Assembly: GCF_000819805.1 (NCBI RefSeq) | Contig: NZ_CDCE01000010.1 | Location: 1-64,000, forward strand | From: Aeromonas diversa CDC 2478-85 | GTDB lineage: Bacteria; Pseudomonadota; Gammaproteobacteria; Enterobacterales; Aeromonadaceae | Reading direction: 5' to 3' | Length of the DNA: 64,000 bases | In this document: positions 1-8,652 of the stretch, piece after piece | How the letters are laid out: each line of letters begins with the position of its first letter | How positions within the stretch are numbered: position 1 is the stretch's first letter | Position numbers and translations under genes: made by a program | Notes under the pieces: model-generated | The model's database searches: none | Seen by the model: only the letters and a program-made list of their open reading frames with translations | Told to the model about the DNA's origin: nothing

Positions 1-25
1 CTACCGCGAGTTCGGCAGGCCTTGG

Positions 26-393
26 TTATCCATCCGCGCCGCACGGCGTGTGCACGCCGAGCGGCAGTACCATGCTCACCAGGTTATCCTCCATCGACAC
101 CTCGACCTTGAACCCGACCTTGCGCGCCAGGGTGACCATACCCCGATTGCTCGGCATGGTAATGCCCGAGAGCTGGCCAATTCCCTTGTCGCGGGCGTAG
201 CGCACCATCTTTTCCATCATTACCCGGCCCAGCCCCTGCCCCTTGAGATCGGAACGTACCAGCACGGCGAACTCGGCATCTTGTCTATCCGGTGTCGACA
301 CGGCGCGCACCACCGCCAGGATCTGCTCCTGATAGGGAGGTTCCTGCCCAACGGCGACGAAGGCCATCTCCCGCTTGTCATTGATCTGTGCCT
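26..393 (-). pseudogene. 3' remnant of protein lysine acetyltransferase Pat (PatZ/YfiQ-type)
   Basis: The 113-residue frame from the ATG at 367 matches only the C-terminal GNAT domain of PatZ/YfiQ, an enzyme of about 890 residues that acetylates protein lysines. The acetyl-CoA loop (RSDLKGQGLGR) and the following ITMPSNRGM segment are intact. Similarity continues eight codons upstream of that ATG (QINDKREM, matching the E. coli motif QIDYDREM) and then hits an in-frame TAG at 392-394. Beyond it no frame matches the CoA-binding or ATP-grasp domains. I read this as a 5'-truncated relic, or a gene split by rearrangement; a short GNAT-only protein starting at 367 could still be made. The match is from memory of the E. 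coli protein. Confidence 0.7.
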
Positions 394-577
394 AGTGGTT
401 TAACCTTTTCATATCGATCAAGAAGACTCAGCCACTGACTGGCGTGGGGACCGCTTCCCGTTGCGCCTCCAGGAACGGAGAAGGAACAGGATCGCTCAGT
501 AGATGGCCGTCGTACCCTCTTCGGCCTCACTTGTAATGAGGCTGAGTATTCAGAGTCATCAGCTATACAGGCTCGCA

Positions 578-1453
578 TCAGCGATCCTTCGGCAAGAGCG
601 TGATTCGGCGCAGTGGCAGCTGGTAGAGGGTGAGTGCGCTTAATACCAGAGCAACCCCTGCGAGCTTGAGCGCGCCCAGCGGTTCCTGATAGAGGAGCAC
701 GCTCAGTATCAGAGTCCAGACGGGTTCCAGAAGCATCAATAGGGCCGCATGCGCCGTGCTCATCTGGCGCAGGGCCAGGGTGAGCAGCAGATAGCGCAGT
801 GTCGTGGCAAGCAGCACGCTGGCGGAGAACCAGCCCCAGATGCCGGTGCTGATGGTTGTTGGCCATGATTCTGTCAACAGAGAGAGCAGTATGCCGAGCA
901 GACCGGTGATCGCCAATTGGATGCAGGTGAGCCAGGTTGGCGAAATCGACTGGGCGAAGTGGCGGTGTACCGCTAGCTGGGTCCCCAGCATGGTCGCCGC
1001 TGCCAGAAACCAGAGCAGGGAGAGGGATACCCCCCACTGAGTGCTCCTGGAGAGCAATATCAAGCCCGCGATGGCAAGCGGCAGTGTGGCCCAGTATCGT
1101 CGTCCCGGACGCGCCTGGAAGGCTGCCCAGGCCGCTAGCGGTGCCATCAGGGTGGCGATGCTCATGATGAAGGCTCCGCTGCCGAGGGCATCACTCTGAC
1201 TGATTGCCGTCACCCAAAGGAGCAGGCTACACCCCATCAGCACACCACAGGTGGCTGCACGCGGCAGCGCTCCTCTGGTTATGTCGCCTTCACGATATCG
1301 GGCCACGGGTAGCAAGAGTAGAGAGGCCAACAAAAACCGGCTGCCAATAAAGCCGGCAGGGGGCAGCTCACGTATCGCTTCCTTGGAGAAGAGCCAGCCG
1401 GCCGCAGCCAGCAGGGTGGTAAGCAGCATGAGCAGAAACGCAGCGCGAGGCAT
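578..1453 (-). CDS. EamA/DMT-family transporter
   Basis: A 291-residue inner-membrane protein made almost wholly of hydrophobic helices, about ten in two EamA repeats, as in the drug/metabolite transporter superfamily. Members usually export metabolites or amino acids; the substrate cannot be read from sequence. The ATG at 1453 (MPRAAF) is preferred because it directly precedes the first helix and has GGAT upstream. The frame stays open to 1534, but those extra codons run through the fis terminator hairpin, so that extension is unlikely. An ATG at 1489 is an alternative. It lies downstream of fis on the same strand, but the terminator between them suggests separate transcription. Confidence 0.8.
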   Translation of the reverse strand: MPRAAFLLMLLTTLLAAAGWLFSKEAIRELPPAGFIGSRFLLASLLLLPVARYREGDITRGALPRAATCGVLMGCSLLLWVTAISQSDALGSGAFIMSIATLMAPLAAWAAFQARPGRRYWATLPLAIAGLILLSRSTQWGVSLSLLWFLAAATMLGTQLAVHRHFAQSISPTWLTCIQLAITGLLGILLSLLTESWPTTISTGIWGWFSASVLLATTLRYLLLTLALRQMSTAHAALLMLLEPVWTLILSVLLYQEPLGALKLAGVALVLSALTLYQLPLRRITLLPKDR

Positions 1454-1497
1454 GGGATATCCGTGGCGATCGGGTGAAGTGGAGAGCATAAAGAAAA

Positions 1498-1523
1498 GGC
1501 GTCCGCTATTGCTAGCGGACGCC
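1498..1523 (-). terminator. fis terminator
   Basis: A perfect 11-bp stem with a 4-nt loop (1498-1508 paired with 1513-1523). On the minus strand it is followed by TTTTCTTT and it lies about 30 bp past the fis stop codon. The plus-strand side also ends in a T-run. Confidence 0.85.
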
Positions 1524-1552
1524 TCATTTTTCAATGGATGACTGATGTCACA

Positions 1553-1849
1553 TCAGTTCATGCCGTAGCGCTTGAGCTTCTTGCGCAGGGTACCACGGTT
1601 GATGCCCATCATGATGGCAGCACGAGTCTGGTTGCCACGGGTGTACTGCATGATCACGTCCAGCATGGGAGCCTCGACTTCGGAGAGGACCATATCGTAC
1701 AGTTCCACCACTTCTTGACCATTCAACTGGGCCAGGTAGTTACGCAGGGCCTGTTGCACAGAGTCACGCAGGGGGCGCTGGGTCGGCTCGGCGGCGTGAT
1801 TGTGAGTGGTCGTTACCAATGCATCAGAAGTCAGGGTTTGTTCGAACAT
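1553..1849 (-). CDS. fis: DNA-binding protein Fis
   Basis: A 98-residue nucleoid protein that bends DNA, stimulates rRNA and tRNA promoters, and assists site-specific recombination. The length equals that of E. coli Fis. The C-terminal helix-turn-helix (about residues 72-98, ending LKRYGMN) is essentially identical to that of enteric Fis; the N-terminal arm is more divergent, as is usual. It is the second gene after dusB (25-bp gap), the conserved dusB-fis operon. AAGAG precedes the ATG. A strong terminator follows at 1498-1523. Growth-phase control would act through the dusB promoter. Confidence 0.97.
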   Translation of the reverse strand: MFEQTLTSDALVTTTHNHAAEPTQRPLRDSVQQALRNYLAQLNGQEVVELYDMVLSEVEAPMLDVIMQYTRGNQTRAAIMMGINRGTLRKKLKRYGMN

Positions 1850-1874
1850 ATTCGGTCGGCTCTTATGTTATGCG

Positions 1875-2840
1875 TTAACCTAATCCATCGAAATACGCTT
1901 CAAGTGCCTCAAGTTGTGCCGTGGCACATTCCAGGCCATTGAAACGCCTACGGAATTCTCGGCCCGTCTCATCCCCGTCCAGATACCATCCCACGTGCTT
2001 ACGAGCGATGCGTGCCCCCAGATAGTCACCGTAGAAACGGTGCAGGTTGGCAACGTGCTCCAGCATCAGGGCCCTGACCTCATCCCGCGGCGGCGGAGGC
2101 AGAAGGGTACCTGTGGCCAGGTAGTGACGGATTTCCCGGAAAATCCAGGGTCGTCCTTGTGCAGCTCGGCCGATCATCACGGCATCGGCACCGGTATAGT
2201 CGAGGACATACCGGGCCTTCTCCGGACTGTTGATGTCGCCATTGGCGACAACAGGAATCGATACGGCCTGCTTAATCGCCCTGATGGTGTCGTACTCCGC
2301 CTCCCCTTTGTAGAGGCAGGCGCGGGTGCGACCATGCACGGCAAGGGCCTTGATACCGCAATCTTCGGCGATTCGGGCGATCTCCACGCCATTGCGGTTA
2401 TCCGGATCCCATCCTGTGCGGATCTTCAAGGTGACAGGCACCTCTACTGCATCGACCACGGCGCGGCAGATGGCTCTGACCTGGACCGGATCGCGCAGCA
2501 GGGCGGAGCCTGCCAGCTTCTTATTCACTTTCTTCGCCGGACAACCCATGTTGATGTCGACGATCTGCGCCCCGTGCTCTACGTTGTAGCGGGCCGCATA
2601 GGCCATCATCTCTGGATCGGCACCGGCAATCTGTACCGAACGGATACCACCTTCTGCAGCGTGGTCCATCCGCATGCGGGTCTTCTGAGAGTCCCAGACA
2701 TCCGGATTGGCCAACAGCATCTCCGATACCGCCATGCCGGCACCCAGACGCAAGCAAAGCTCGCGGAATGGACGGTCAGTGACACCGGCCATGGGCGCGA
2801 CGATCAGGGGGGTATCAAGCGTGTGGGGACCTATCTGCAT
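1875..2840 (-). CDS. dusB: tRNA-dihydrouridine synthase B
   Basis: An FMN-dependent reductase that converts specific uridines in tRNA to dihydrouridine. The TIM-barrel start (PMAGVTDRPFR), the catalytic cysteine in NMGCPAKKVN (Cys100 from the chosen start) and the tRNA-contact segment RIARKHVGWYL are present. The frame is open back to 2882, but that upstream ATG overlaps a probable -10 element at 2872-2877. The start at 2840 (MQIGPHTL) aligns with the E. coli N-terminus, giving 321 residues. It is first in the dusB-fis operon. In many enterobacteria prmA sits just upstream; here prmA is about 7 kb away. Confidence 0.95.
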   Translation of the reverse strand: MQIGPHTLDTPLIVAPMAGVTDRPFRELCLRLGAGMAVSEMLLANPDVWDSQKTRMRMDHAAEGGIRSVQIAGADPEMMAYAARYNVEHGAQIVDINMGCPAKKVNKKLAGSALLRDPVQVRAICRAVVDAVEVPVTLKIRTGWDPDNRNGVEIARIAEDCGIKALAVHGRTRACLYKGEAEYDTIRAIKQAVSIPVVANGDINSPEKARYVLDYTGADAVMIGRAAQGRPWIFREIRHYLATGTLLPPPPRDEVRALMLEHVANLHRFYGDYLGARIARKHVGWYLDGDETGREFRRRFNGLECATAQLEALEAYFDGLG

Positions 2841-2862
2841 TACTACGGTTACCATCGGCTTA

Positions 2863-2877
2863 GGGCGGCGTATATTA
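2863..2877 (-). promoter_or_regulatory. Probable dusB-fis promoter: -10 and GC-rich discriminator
   Basis: On the minus strand TAATAT (2877-2872) is followed immediately by ACGCCGCCC, a GC-rich discriminator of the kind found at stringently controlled promoters such as E. coli fis. No good -35 is visible, as at activator-dependent promoters. A T-run/A-run palindrome lies upstream near 2928-2942. Confidence 0.55.
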
Positions 2878-3118
2878 CGCATTTTTTAGGCAGGAGAAAA
2901 GGTTAGTATTTGAGCGTCAGGCAACTTTTTTTCGGAAAAAAATGCCCTCCAAGGCTTGCAAAATCTGGATAGCTTGCAAATCAGCCAATTGGTGCCGACC
3001 CGCTCCAGATGAGGGGTGAGTCAATTGTCTTTTTCTGTCTGACGCACCTTTGCGCTATCATACGGCGCTTGCGCAGAGCAAAAGCTCTAGTCAATTTATT
3101 AACATCTACAGGGTGACC

Positions 3119-4570
3119 ATGACAGCACGGATTATCGGGATGGGGGGCGCACTGCTGTGCTGCCTCCTGTCGGTCAGGGTAGGGGCCGCAGAGGTGACGT
3201 TTGCCGAGGCATGGAGCCGTCTGCAGCAGCAGGACGAGGGACTCGCCGCCGAACGGGAGGGGGTATCGAGGGCGCAGGCCATGCGCGAGGCCGCCAAGGA
3301 TCTCTATCTGCCCAAGATTGACGTGGGGGCAAACTACACCCGCCTCGATCAGCCGGTGGAGATGGACCTGATGGATCTCAACCCCATCGCCAGTCATCCC
3401 GAGTTGCTCCAGATGCTGCCAGCCCTGCAGAGCATGCTAAATGGCATACTGGCCAGTCAGGGCAAGCCGCCGCTGCCCATGCCTCACCTCTCCCGCAATG
3501 ATTTCATCACCCCTCTGACCGAGCAGAACGTGGTAACCAGCTCGGTCAAGGCGCTCTGGCCCCTCTTCGTCGGTGGCCGCATCGATGCGGTGCAAGATAT
3601 TCGAGCGGCCCAGGTCAATGAGGCACGTGAGCTGCTCGCTATCAAGCAGCAGGCCAGCTTCGAGAGCCTCTCCCAGACCTATTTCGGCGTGGTGTTGGCC
3701 GGCCAGGTGGTGCAGACCCGCCAAGAGATAGAGCAGGGACTGACTCACCACTATGACCATGCCAAGAAGCTTGAGGCCCAGGGGCAGATCGCCCGGGTCG
3801 AGCTGCTCTCTGCCCAGTCAGCCCTGGATCGCGCCCGTATAGAGACCCAGAAGGCGCGCCGCAGCCTCGAGATCACCGAGCTGGCACTGTCGCGGCTCAT
3901 CAAGCTCGACAGTGCCGAGCCGAGCAACCCCCTCTTCGTCAACCAGCAGACCCCCGAGCTCGCTCCCCTGGTGGAGCAGACGCTGGCGGTTCACCCGGGC
4001 CTTAAGATGCTGATGGCCAAGCGGGAGCAGGCCAAGGGGCTGATCCGGGTCGAGCAGGGTAAATATGCCCCCGAGGTGTTCCTCTACGGCAACTACAACC
4101 TCTACGAGCAGGATACCCTGGCGGCCAAGATGGCGCCGGACTGGCTGGTCGGGGTGGGGGTCTCCATGCCGCTGGTGAGTCGTGACGGCCGATCCGAGAC
4201 GGTCGCCGCCGCCAAGAGCGCCGAGCTGCAGGTAAACCTCCTGGAGGCCAAGACCCGCCGCGATCTCGAGCTGCTGGTCGAGAAGACCTGGCGTGAGGCG
4301 GGTCAGGCGCTGGAAGAGTATCAATCCCTCTCCTCGACCCAACAGCTGGCCGAGGAGAACGTGAAGCTGCGCGACAAGGCCTTTGGCCAAGGGCTCTCCA
4401 CCTCGCTGGATGTGGTGGATGCCCGTAACCAGCTGGCCGGGGTCAAGACCCAGCGCGCCGCTGCCGCCTATCAATATGTGGTCTCACTGGCGCGCCTGAT
4501 GGCCCTGGGCGGTGAGACCGATCAGTTCAGACACTACCAGCAAGAGCAGGGCATAGAGGTGACCCAATGA
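3119..4570 (+). CDS. TolC-family outer-membrane factor of an export operon
   Basis: A 483-residue outer-membrane efflux protein with two outer-membrane-efflux repeats and long alpha-helical stretches rich in Ala, Gln, Glu and Leu. The ATG at 3119 has GGGTGA just upstream and begins a clear signal peptide (ending near VGAAEVT); in-frame codons further upstream do not look coding. No lipobox is seen, so it is TolC-like rather than NodT-like. It overlaps the next gene by 4 bp (ATGA), so translation is probably coupled. It should supply the outer-membrane duct for the HlyD-like and ABC-2 proteins encoded downstream. Confidence 0.9.
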   Translation: MTARIIGMGGALLCCLLSVRVGAAEVTFAEAWSRLQQQDEGLAAEREGVSRAQAMREAAKDLYLPKIDVGANYTRLDQPVEMDLMDLNPIASHPELLQMLPALQSMLNGILASQGKPPLPMPHLSRNDFITPLTEQNVVTSSVKALWPLFVGGRIDAVQDIRAAQVNEARELLAIKQQASFESLSQTYFGVVLAGQVVQTRQEIEQGLTHHYDHAKKLEAQGQIARVELLSAQSALDRARIETQKARRSLEITELALSRLIKLDSAEPSNPLFVNQQTPELAPLVEQTLAVHPGLKMLMAKREQAKGLIRVEQGKYAPEVFLYGNYNLYEQDTLAAKMAPDWLVGVGVSMPLVSRDGRSETVAAAKSAELQVNLLEAKTRRDLELLVEKTWREAGQALEEYQSLSSTQQLAEENVKLRDKAFGQGLSTSLDVVDARNQLAGVKTQRAAAAYQYVVSLARLMALGGETDQFRHYQQEQGIEVTQ

Positions 4571-5565
4571 GCGCGTTGAAACAGAACATGGATTCCAAGC
4601 GTCCCCTGATCGTGCTCGGGGTCGTGGTGCTGACCGTCATGTGGCTGGGATGGCGCTTCTGGCTTGCCTATCAACCCGAGCCGGTGCGCCTGCAAGGGCA
4701 GATAGAGGCCCAGCAGTATTCTGTCTCTTCCAAGGTGCCGGGGCGCATCGACGAGGTGCTGGTGCACAAGGGGCAGCAGCTCAAGGGCGGGGATCTGGTC
4801 TTCACCCTGGCCAGCCCCGAGATCGAAGCCAAGCTGACCCAGGCCAAGGCCGGCGAAGCGGCGGCCGATGCCCTGGCCAAGCAGGCCGAGAAGGGGGCAC
4901 GGGCCCAACAGATAGCGGCCGCCAAGGATCAATGGCAGAAGGCCAAGGCGGCGGCCGAGCTGCGCGGCAAGACCTATCAGCGGGTGGCCAGCCTCCATCG
5001 GGATGGGGTAGTGCCGCTGCAGAAACGGGATGAGGCGTGGACTGCCTGGCAGGCGGCCCGCTACACCGAAGGGATGGCCTGGCAACAGTATCAGCTGGCC
5101 CTCGAAGGTGCTCAGGCCGAGACCAAGGTGGCGGCCCGCGAGAAGGCCCGCATGGCCGCCGGCTCGGTCGCCGAGGTGGAGGCCTATCTCGCCGACACCC
5201 GCATCACCAGCCCGCACCAGGGGGAGGTGAGCCAGGTGCTGCTGCGCAGTGGCGAGCTGGCACCACAGGGCTTCCCGGTGGTGACCCTGCTCGACATGGA
5301 CGATGCCTGGGCCGTGCTGCACGTGCGCGAGGATCTGCTGGCGCGTTTCCCCATGGGGCAGGAATTTGACGCGCGCATCCCGGCGCTTGGCGATGAGCCG
5401 CGCCGCTTCAAGGTGACCCACGTCGCCGTGATGGGCGACTTTGCTACCTGGCGCGCCACCGATACCCGCCAGGGCTTCGACATGCGTACCTTCGAGGTAG
5501 AGGCTCGCCCGGTCAATCCCATCCCGGATCTGCGGGTGGGCATGAGCGTGCTGGTCGAGCAGTAA
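4567..5565 (+). CDS. HlyD/MFP-family periplasmic adaptor
   Basis: A 332-residue membrane-fusion protein. One N-terminal membrane anchor (about residues 13-33) is followed by a biotinyl-lipoyl-like segment (QGQIEAQQYSVSSKVPGRI), an alanine-rich coiled-coil hairpin (about residues 85-200) and a second lipoyl/barrel half. The overall plan resembles YbhG/YhiI. It should bridge the inner-membrane permeases and the TolC-like channel. It overlaps the upstream gene by 4 bp and its stop codon abuts the next start at 5566, so these genes form one transcription unit. Confidence 0.9.
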   Translation: MSALKQNMDSKRPLIVLGVVVLTVMWLGWRFWLAYQPEPVRLQGQIEAQQYSVSSKVPGRIDEVLVHKGQQLKGGDLVFTLASPEIEAKLTQAKAGEAAADALAKQAEKGARAQQIAAAKDQWQKAKAAAELRGKTYQRVASLHRDGVVPLQKRDEAWTAWQAARYTEGMAWQQYQLALEGAQAETKVAAREKARMAAGSVAEVEAYLADTRITSPHQGEVSQVLLRSGELAPQGFPVVTLLDMDDAWAVLHVREDLLARFPMGQEFDARIPALGDEPRRFKVTHVAVMGDFATWRATDTRQGFDMRTFEVEARPVNPIPDLRVGMSVLVEQ

Positions 5566-6687
5566 ATGGGGCGTGAACTTCGCCTGCTCTGGCAGGATGG
5601 CTGGGGGCGCATGCTGGCGCTCTGGCTCCCCTTGGGCATGTTACTGCTGCTCTGGTGGATCTTCTCGGCGGCCCTGGTACGGGATCTTCCCGTCGGTCTG
5701 GTCGATCTCGACAAGAGCGCCATGTCGCGCCAGCTGGCCCGCCAGCTCGATGCCTCTCCGGCCCTGCGTCTGGCCGACGAGTATGCCTCGGTGGCCGAGG
5801 GCAGCCGCGCCCTGCGCGGGGGCGAGATTTACGCCCTGGTGGTGATGCCCGCTCATCTGGAGCGGGATGCTCGCCTCGGCACCGGTCCTCGCATTACCGC
5901 CTGGAACAACGGTCAGTTCGTCTTGATCGCCAAGGTGGTCGCCAGCGCCCTGGCCCAGGTGGTGGGCACCCTCAACGGACAGGTCGGCGTGCTGCAGGCG
6001 CTGGCCGACGGCAGCGCCCTGCCGGGCGCCCTTGGCCAGTCGGTGCCCTTGAACGGTCAGGTGACGGCGCTCTATAACCTCAACTCCAGCTACGCCCAGT
6101 TTCTTCTTGGCGCCATCTTCCCGGCCGCCTGGCAGATCCTGCTCACCCTCTACGGGCTCAACGCCCTGGCACGAGAGGATCGCCTGGGGCTGAACTGGGG
6201 CGCCGCCGGGCTTTGGCCCGCGCTGGGGCGCAAGTTTGCCCTCCACTGGCTCATCGGTTGGGGCTGGGGCCTGGTATGGTGTGTGGGCCTGTACGGCCTG
6301 CTCGGCTATCCATTGCAGGGCTCGCCCTGGTTGCTACTCCTCGCCCTTGGCCTCACCAGCGGCGCCTGTGTCGCCCTCGGGATGGCCTTCTACGCCGGGA
6401 TCCGCGACGCGGCGCGTGCGGTCTCAATGGCCGGCGCCCTCACGGCCCCCGGTCTTGCCTTCATGGGGATCACCTTCCCGACCGTCTCCATGGAGAGCTT
6501 CGCAACCTTCTGGCGCGCCCTGCTTCCCATCTCTCACTACGCCGATATTCAGGTGGCGGTGACAAGCCACGGGGCCGGACTGGCCGAGCTGGCGCCCCAG
6601 CTCGGCGTGCTCGCCCTGTTCTGGCTGCTGTTGCCGGTGACCGGCTACAGCTATCTGAAGGCGAGCCGCAAGGAGGCCGCATGCTAG
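5566..6687 (+). CDS. ABC-2 type transporter permease (first)
   Basis: A 373-residue inner-membrane permease of the ABC-2 family. It has one N-terminal helix, a periplasmic domain of about 150 residues (opening with PVGLVDLDKSAMSR, typical of YhhJ/YbhR-like proteins) and about five C-terminal helices. It starts on the base after the adaptor's stop and overlaps the next permease by 7 bp. ABC-2 permeases normally need an ATPase subunit, and no ATPase gene is found in this operon. Exported substrate unknown; drugs, lipids or polysaccharide precursors are all possible for the family. Confidence 0.88.
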   Translation: MGRELRLLWQDGWGRMLALWLPLGMLLLLWWIFSAALVRDLPVGLVDLDKSAMSRQLARQLDASPALRLADEYASVAEGSRALRGGEIYALVVMPAHLERDARLGTGPRITAWNNGQFVLIAKVVASALAQVVGTLNGQVGVLQALADGSALPGALGQSVPLNGQVTALYNLNSSYAQFLLGAIFPAAWQILLTLYGLNALAREDRLGLNWGAAGLWPALGRKFALHWLIGWGWGLVWCVGLYGLLGYPLQGSPWLLLLALGLTSGACVALGMAFYAGIRDAARAVSMAGALTAPGLAFMGITFPTVSMESFATFWRALLPISHYADIQVAVTSHGAGLAELAPQLGVLALFWLLLPVTGYSYLKASRKEAAC

Positions 6688-7859
6688 GATTTCGCGATCT
6701 GTTGCGCCTCGAGCTGCGCAGCCTGCTGGCCGACCGGGCCATACTGTTGACGCTTTTTGGCGGCATCCTGTTTTACTCCTTTCTCTATCCCCAGCCCTAT
6801 CTGCAGCAGACCCCGAGGGAGCAGGCCGTGGTGCTGGTGGACGAGGATGGCAGCCAGCTGGCCCGCCGTCTCGCCTTCATGGCCGATGCGACCCCCGAGG
6901 TAAGGCTGGTGGATCAGGTGGCGACGCTTACCGAGGCGCAGAGGCTGATCGACAGGGGAAGGGCGAGCGGCCTGTTGCACATCCCTCGCCACTTCTATCG
7001 GGACCTGATGCAGGGCCACACGGTGACCCTGAGCTACGCCGGCGATGCCAGCTACTTCCTAGTTTATGGCGCCATAGTGCAGGGGCTCGCCTCGGCAAGC
7101 GGTACCCTGGCGGCCCAAATCAAGGTGGCCAGATTGCTGGCCCATGGGGAACCCCTGCCCGGCGCGGCCAAGGGGTGGAGCGCGGTAGCGCTCAACCTGG
7201 TGCCCGTCTTCAACCCCACCATGGGATACGTGAACTACGTGGTACCGGCGGTCTTCCTGCTGATCCTGCACCAGATCCTCCTGATGGGGTGCGCCCTGCT
7301 CGGGGCAACCCAGAATCAGATCACGGTGCGCGGCGGTGAGGGTTACTGGCAGAGCGCCCCCCTGCTGCCGCTGCTGCTGGCCCGCACTCTGGTGATCGGC
7401 ATCGGATATCTGGGGCCTGTCACCTACATGATGGGATTCTGCCTGCACCACTATGGGGTGGCGCGGGAGGCCAGTGCGGGGCAGGTGTTGCTCTTCCTGC
7501 TTCCCTTCGTGCTGGCGACTCTCTGGCTCGGGGTCTTGCTCGGCGCTCTCTTCGTGCGCCGCGAACTGCCGAGCCAGGTAGTGCTGGTCTCCTCGATGCC
7601 GCTCATCTTCGTGGCGGGCTTCATCTGGCCGGTGGAGATGGTTCCCCCCGCGCTTAACTGGCTGGCCCAGTGGGTGCCGAGTACGGCGGCGATCCAGGGG
7701 ATGCTGAGGCTCAACCAGATGGGGGCGGCGCCGGATCAGGTGAGCCACTACTGGTGGCAACTGTGGCGTCTGGCGCTGCTCTATGGCCTGCTGGCCTGGT
7801 GGGCGCTCGGTTGGCGCCAGCGCACCCTGGCCGCCCCGCAAGCCAGCGCGTCGGCGTAG
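6681..7859 (+). CDS. ABC-2 type transporter permease (second)
   Basis: A 392-residue ABC-2 permease paralogous to the gene before it: an N-terminal helix, a periplasmic domain beginning VVLVDEDGSQLARR, then a C-terminal membrane block with the typical FIWPVEMVPPALNWL stretch. The ATG at 6681 is preceded by AAGGAGG inside the upstream gene and overlaps it by 7 bp. The two permeases probably form a heterodimer. It is the last gene of the operon, followed by a hairpin at 7894-7914. As for its partner, the energy-coupling ATPase must be encoded elsewhere or be absent. Confidence 0.88.
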   Translation: MLGFRDLLRLELRSLLADRAILLTLFGGILFYSFLYPQPYLQQTPREQAVVLVDEDGSQLARRLAFMADATPEVRLVDQVATLTEAQRLIDRGRASGLLHIPRHFYRDLMQGHTVTLSYAGDASYFLVYGAIVQGLASASGTLAAQIKVARLLAHGEPLPGAAKGWSAVALNLVPVFNPTMGYVNYVVPAVFLLILHQILLMGCALLGATQNQITVRGGEGYWQSAPLLPLLLARTLVIGIGYLGPVTYMMGFCLHHYGVAREASAGQVLLFLLPFVLATLWLGVLLGALFVRRELPSQVVLVSSMPLIFVAGFIWPVEMVPPALNWLAQWVPSTAAIQGMLRLNQMGAAPDQVSHYWWQLWRLALLYGLLAWWALGWRQRTLAAPQASASA

Positions 7860-7893
7860 AGGCACTATCTGGCCGGCGGTGAACGAATGAAAC

Positions 7894-7914
7894 GAAGGGG
7901 CCTGTGGCCCCTTC
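7894..7914. terminator. Convergent terminator
   Basis: A 9-bp GC-rich stem with a 3-nt loop between the permease gene (plus) and the SDR gene (minus). It is followed by TTCTTA on the plus strand and probably serves both sides. Confidence 0.7.
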
Positions 7915-7917
7915 TTC

Positions 7918-8556
7918 TTATCCGCGGATCAGGGCGTCGTCGACGCAGCCGTAGATCCGGCCTATGTGCTGGGGATCCTGGATCAGGGCATGGGCCAGGC
8001 GTGCCACGTCGCTACGCCGCACCAGACCGTGCAGCTCTTCCCCTTGCGGGGCGAGACGGGCATGGCCGGTCGGCTCGCCATCCTGCAAGCCGGCCGGCCT
8101 CAGTATGGTCCACGCCAGGGCGCTGCTCTGCAGCCAGCTCTCCGCCAGCGACTTGAGGCGCACCTCGTGGCCGAAGGCGGCGCGGGCCCGCTCGGGCAGA
8201 AATGGCCAGCTGTCGCCACAGCCGAGGGAGGTGATGAGCAGCAGGCGGCGCAGGCCGCACTGCTCAAGGGTGTCGATCACCAAGCGGTTGCCCTCGAAAT
8301 CGACCGGCCGCTCGGCGCGAAAGCTACCCAAAGTTGAGATGGTGAGGGCCTCCTCACCGGCTCCGGCACAGGCCAGGGCCACCGCCTCGCCATCCAGGGC
8401 ATCCCCTTGCGTGACCCGCACCCCCATCGCTTCCAGCTCTACGGCCTGGGCCTGACTGCGTACCAGGGCGTGCACCTCGTGCTCCTGAGCGAGCAGATGG
8501 CGGGTGATGGCCAAGCCGAGACCACGGCTGGCGCCGAACAGCAAGAAACGAGACAT
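7918..8556 (-). CDS. NAD(P)H-binding SDR/NmrA-like protein
   Basis: A 212-residue atypical short-chain dehydrogenase. The N-terminal Rossmann motif FGASRGLGLAI binds NAD(P); TSLGCGDSW and the ILRPAGLQDG segment are typical of the NmrA/YwnB-like NAD(P)-binding group, which includes redox sensors as well as reductases. No classical Tyr-x3-Lys catalytic pair is evident, so a sensor or epimerase-like role is as likely as a dehydrogenase. It is transcribed away from the cation antiporter gene. Substrate unknown. Confidence 0.8.
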   Translation of the reverse strand: MSRFLLFGASRGLGLAITRHLLAQEHEVHALVRSQAQAVELEAMGVRVTQGDALDGEAVALACAGAGEEALTISTLGSFRAERPVDFEGNRLVIDTLEQCGLRRLLLITSLGCGDSWPFLPERARAAFGHEVRLKSLAESWLQSSALAWTILRPAGLQDGEPTGHARLAPQGEELHGLVRRSDVARLAHALIQDPQHIGRIYGCVDDALIRG

Positions 8557-8579
8557 TTATGAATCCTATCAATAAAATA

Positions 8580-8602
8580 GGGCGTCTCGATGACGCCCTT
8601 TT
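8580..8602. other. Terminator-like hairpin in a divergent intergenic region
   Basis: GGGCGTC and GACGCCC (8580-8586, 8592-8598) enclose a 5-nt loop and are followed by TTTT on the plus strand. It lies between two divergent gene starts, so it does not end either gene. It could act as a leader attenuator for the antiporter gene about 50 bp downstream, or be a relic. Confidence 0.5.
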
Positions 8603-8652
8603 GTGATTAAATGAGAATTAACATCATTTGATGTTTTTTACAAGGATGACGT

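Noticed and set aside
3050..3118. Upstream extension of the TolC-like gene to 3050
   Set aside because: The ATG at 3119 has a good ribosome-binding site and begins a proper signal peptide; the extension would bury it.
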